Part shown: piece by piece, positions 63,995 through 64,000 of the stretch | Numbering within the stretch: the stretch's first letter is position 1 | How the letters are laid out: every line of letters starts with the position of its first letter | NCBI GenBank assembly: GCA_963674475.2 | Contig: CAXXFQ010000009.1 | Location: 62,001-126,000 of the forward strand | Direction: 5' to 3' | From: CAXXFQ01 sp963674475 | Lineage (GTDB): Bacteria > Planctomycetota > Planctomycetia > Pirellulales > Thermoguttaceae | Length of the DNA: 64,000 nucleotides | Translations under genes and position numbers: made by a program | The notes under the pieces: model-generated | The model's input: the letters and a program-made list of their open reading frames with translations, nothing else | Databases searched by the model: none | Told to the model about the DNA's origin: nothing

Positions 63995-64000
63995 AAGGGG

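Overview
The window reads as chromosomal DNA of a planctomycete, most likely a member of the Pirellulales. The basis is lineage-typical families: a DUF1559 prepilin-like protein, a DUF1598 secreted protein, a SpoVG protein carrying a zinc ribbon next to ispE, a Tat-exported Gfo/Idh/MocA oxidoreductase, a DUF4091 protein, and an autotransporter-like giant with beta-strand repeats. Placement below phylum level is inference. I saw no rRNA, tRNA, CRISPR array, transposase or phage gene. Genes are fairly sparse and lie on both strands, often alone or in pairs, with many 300-1600 bp non-coding gaps.

Layout. 0-8 kb: M50 membrane protease, secreted DUF4091 protein, secreted two-module alpha/beta hydrolase, DUF368 polyprenyl-phosphate transporter-like protein. 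8-11 kb: a low-GC non-coding stretch, then ispE and spoVG. 11-23 kb: CelD-like acyltransferase, DUF1559 protein, rnhA-recG, ribD, a secreted hypothetical, a methyltransferase, RNase PH, a UmuC-type polymerase. 23-32 kb: DUF4416 protein, proS and an autotransporter-like protein of about 2,060 aa. 32-41 kb: TPR lipoprotein, OleC-like ligase with nikR, DUF1598 protein, M32 carboxypeptidase, a second CelD-like acyltransferase, a single-domain response regulator. 41-51 kb: secreted FAD oxidoreductase, an efp-type gene with dapF and a lysophospholipid acyltransferase, a hypothetical protein, proC, Gfo/Idh/MocA, ctpA. 51-54 kb: ECF sigma factor, membrane anti-sigma-like protein and exported PDZ protein. 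54-64 kb: rny and ymdB, tilS, a UvrD/Rep helicase, ndk, and an FHA protein at the edge.

How the genes fit together. Most are housekeeping (RNA processing: rph, rny, rnhA, tilS; repair: recG, uvrD, umuC; biosynthesis: ispE, ribD, dapF, proC; translation: proS, efp). The rest are envelope or secreted functions: DUF4091, esterase-like hydrolase, Gfo/Idh/MocA and FAD oxidoreductase suit polysaccharide scavenging, and the sigma/anti-sigma/PDZ cassette looks like envelope-stress signalling.

The most unusual content lies between genes: three families of dispersed structured repeats. Family A (six copies) is a row of three hairpins whose stems covary between copies. Family B (many copies) is nested inside one A copy and is amplified as a 174-bp tandem array. 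Family C (two copies) is a second three-hairpin element. They sit at gene ends and sometimes form the leader of the next gene. A pseudoknot-like pair of interleaved inverted repeats also follows one hypothetical gene.
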